This document shows positions 61,474 through 64,000 of a DNA stretch of 64,000 nt, one piece after another; the first letter of the stretch is position 1; each line of letters opens with the position of its first letter. Origin of the DNA: Corydoras sp. C115 (Eukaryota > Chordata > Actinopteri > Siluriformes > Callichthyidae). Below the pieces are notes generated by a model, which was given only the letters and a program-made list of their open reading frames with translations, ran no database searches and was not told where the DNA came from. The DNA lies in NCBI GenBank assembly GCA_019802505.1, contig JAFMOC010000039.1, positions 1,364,001 to 1,428,000 of the forward strand, written 5' to 3'. The position numbers and the translations under genes were made by a program.

Positions 61474-61962
61474 GAATAACTAAACTTTCAAATTGGGAAA
61501 AATGTGCATGCACAGGAAAGAGGTTCAGTTCAATCCACAGTGTCCATAATGTTGCAGCGCTGTTCTGGCAGGATCTCATGGAAATCATAAACTCTTGTAA
61601 TTACTTTGCTTGGTCATATATAACAGTAATTATAAGGCATTTTACAACCTCAGTTGCAAGCTGTGGTGCAAATACTCTTTGCTCTAATTTTCCAGGACGG
61701 TAATGTCTGATATATAACTAAAATTATACAAGAGTAATTTGAATAAGGAGGAAGTTATTTTTATGTTCTCTCCACTTACTAGATTTAAGTATCACTGAAA
61801 CATCTTTCTCATTTAAAGAAGTTTAAACCTTTAAAAAAATGATACAGTATTGTTTTAGTGACATTGCATTTAGGACTTTGCTTATGAAAACAATATAATT
61901 ATTCTCTCAGAAGTTGTAAATAGTAAAAACTTTATAATTTCTTGCAATATCTTTCCCTTGAT

Positions 61963-62227
61963 CCTATACTAGGTTCAAGGGGGGGCGGTGTTTGGGAGAA
62001 GGTTTCCATTGCGGAGCAGATACACCCGAGACAGGGCACAATCCATCACTAGGCACACACTGACTCACTCAGACACAAACAATATAGAGGCAATTTAGCA
62101 GCCAGTTTACCTTAAATCCATGTTTTTGGGCTTTGGGAGAAAACCTGAGAACCCAGAGCAAACCCACGCGGAATCGGGAAGAACATGGAAGATCCAGACC
62201 AGATCAAGATTTGAACCTGGATCTCCA
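61963..62227 (-). mobile_element. decayed SINE
   Basis: GATCCTATACTAGGTTCAAGGGGGGGCGG, CAGATACACCCGAGACAGGGC, TTTACCTTAAATCCATGTTTTTGGGC and GATTTGAACCTGGATCTCC (degraded B box). Old subtype without a visible target duplication. Confidence 0.9.
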
Positions 62228-64000
62228 GTTTACTTATTTGATTTATTTTATGAATAAATAGTTACATTTGTAATGAACATGTTAAGTGATTTATGACAAT
62301 TCCTTGCCCCTTCTTTTTCACTAGTACTTCCACTAATAGGTAAAGCAGCAGTAACAAATACCAAGATCCCTGATTATGTTGTGCCTATTATAACATTATT
62401 TTTTTCTAAAAAGTAATACTGTGATAATTTGTGTAATTGTTTTCTAAGTGAGTTTTTTTTGGCAATAGAAATACAAAATGATAAACTCTAAAGAGTTATA
62501 TGATATTAAAACTTTAGCAAACATATTTTATACATTAAAATTTAAAGCTGGCTTTTTATAATAGCTACATTTAGAAATGCAAATGAAAAAAAAAACATTG
62601 GTATTGTTAACTCAGGTTGCCTCAGTAAAGTTGATGACAAAGACTCTTCAAGTCGAGCATTTTCCTCTTTTAGTTACTAAGTGTGCTACAACCTGCCACT
62701 TAAAAAAAATCTGAACAATACAAGGAAAATTATCAAAACAAGTATCCTATTGCCAAGTCCAAGATCACGGTTTATGATTCACTTACTGAGTTGATGCTTC
62801 TATTATGTTGGAGATCGTGCATGCAGATTTTTTGTACATATTGTGCTGTTTAATTAGTTTTAAGAACACAGAAGCCCTCAATGTTTTAGGATTTACAAAC
62901 AAGTGCTGTTCAGCCATGCGAGATGGATCAATAACAGGTCTGTGTTGCTTTTAGATGTCCAAGGCTGCAAGTGTGCCATTTTAGTTGGTGTCTACCTTGT
63001 ACTGAGATCCAGACTGTCTATATGTAGGAAAAAAGGAACAAAAAGTTAAACCTTTGTATTGATCAGCCAGATTTGAGTTGAGAAATTGACAGCTATAGCT
63101 CTAGCAGCAATATAGCACCACTTACAAGAGTTTAATGCTACAATGTCAGGATTTTCACTTGTGTACATCCGCAGACATACGCAAAATAAGATGCATCACA
63201 GACTGCACCAGCAGCCTGCAGCCCTGAGATCAGCTGTTATTATTGATGAATATCAGAATTCAGTCGTGATGTAGCATACTCAATCCTTTTAAGCAAAGTT
63301 TACCAATAAATATAAGCAACAGCCAAAGGCAACAGAATGACCTATTAATAAATGCCCTCACACAGCTACGTGCATAGCCCTTAAGCTGTACATGCAAATA
63401 CTCACAAACTCACACATGTGCCAGAGGAGAAGAGCTCATAGAATAGCGAAGCTAACAAAATGTGCACTAGCACCCCTCAAACAAAAACCACATATATTAA
63501 TCATGATTTTGCATCATTTCTGTGATTAAGATATAGGCTTTCTCAGAATGCAGGCATCCAAAACTGAAAAATAATGAAGTTAAAGTGACCATGAAGTCGA
63601 AGTCGGAAAGTCAAACCCAGAATAGTCCGTTTTTAGTTTGTACAGCAGTGTTTCATGCAGCTTTGTACATTGTAAAGCAGGTATTGATCAACCTAAAGCT
63701 CTAACATAATCAGGTATATGTAAAGCTTCCCTTGACCCTATTAAAGTGTTTGTACAGGGAAGCAGAGGGCAATCCACAGTCACTATGACTCATCTACACC
63801 ATCATTTTCAGCCAACTTTCCCAGGCTTGTATATTTACAGCTCCCATGAGGCAGTGCTGCAACTCAATGAACACATTTTGATTTAACAGAATTTAGACAA
63901 CAGCAGTAACAATGAACATGCCCCATAAATCTAAAAGAATTAAGTGCATCCATGGCACAAACCAGCAAGTTTGGTTTCTGTTCTACTGCCTGACTATTGT
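62228..64000. other. gene-free stretch to window end
   Basis: No repeat family or exon recognised. 62640-63270 is moderately complex (GACTCTTCAAGTCGAGC, GCATCACAGACTGCACCAGCAGCCTGCAGCC). Confidence 0.4.

Larger units (their letters stand above)
42023..64000 (-). other. upstream AJAP1 intron or 5' region (open at window end)
   Basis: The acceptor at 42023-42024 means that transcribed sequence lies upstream, so this stretch is most simply the first intron. It contains SINEs, a Tc1/mariner relic at 51.4-51.9 kb and microsatellites, all listed separately. Stretches 42.9-50.6, 55.8-57.5 and 62.3-64.0 kb show no gene or repeat that I can name. A partial search for a short exon encoding an MWI-type N-terminus with a phase-2 donor found no convincing candidate. 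Confidence 0.6.

Overview
The window is animal nuclear DNA, almost certainly from a teleost fish. It is AT-rich, has long dinucleotide microsatellites and canonical GT-AG introns, and carries dozens of copies of one tRNA-derived SINE of the kind common in fish, plus Tc1/mariner remnants and a gypsy-like solo LTR. There are no operons, ribosome binding sites or CRISPR arrays. I cannot name the species.

I find one protein-coding gene: the orthologue of AJAP1 (adherens junction-associated protein 1, also called Shrew-1), on the minus strand. Four coding exons join in frame: 42018-41307, 32532-32445, 32164-31922 and 30353-30293. Together they give a 367-residue type I membrane protein with a signal sequence, a prodomain ending in an RSRR convertase-type site, a Thr-rich stalk, one membrane span and the conserved cytoplasmic tail ending in VSEKWFEISC. 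A splice acceptor directly before the first ATG shows at least one more 5' exon. I did not find it, so 42023-64000 is read as the 5' intron (at least 22 kb) and 1-30292 as 3' UTR plus downstream intergenic DNA.

Layout. 1-30292: intergenic DNA with SINEs (2.0, 4.7, 5.4, 7.5, 9.7, 14.1, 15.3, 17.2, 18.9, 20.7-21.8 kb), a Tc1-type terminal remnant (6.7 kb), a Tc1/mariner transposase relic (12.2-12.9 kb), a solo LTR with 5-bp duplications (13.06-13.41 kb) and a possible second LTR (21.9-22.3 kb). 21.8-30.3 kb has no copy of the main SINE. 30293-42022: the AJAP1 exons and introns; the 8.8-kb intron holds only decayed SINEs and four long microsatellites. 42023-64000: intronic DNA with near-consensus SINEs (42.5, 52.9, 58.3, 60.8 and 61.1 kb), older SINE debris and a second Tc1/mariner relic (51.4-51.9 kb).

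The most notable structure is at 60742-61487. Two opposite SINEs carry exchanged target-site duplications: the left flank of one is the reverse complement of the left flank of the other, and the right flanks match in the same way. This is the footprint expected of an inversion made by recombination between two inverted SINE copies. A second notable pattern is that four short SINE copies, at least two with perfect target-site duplications, all begin at the same internal point of the element.
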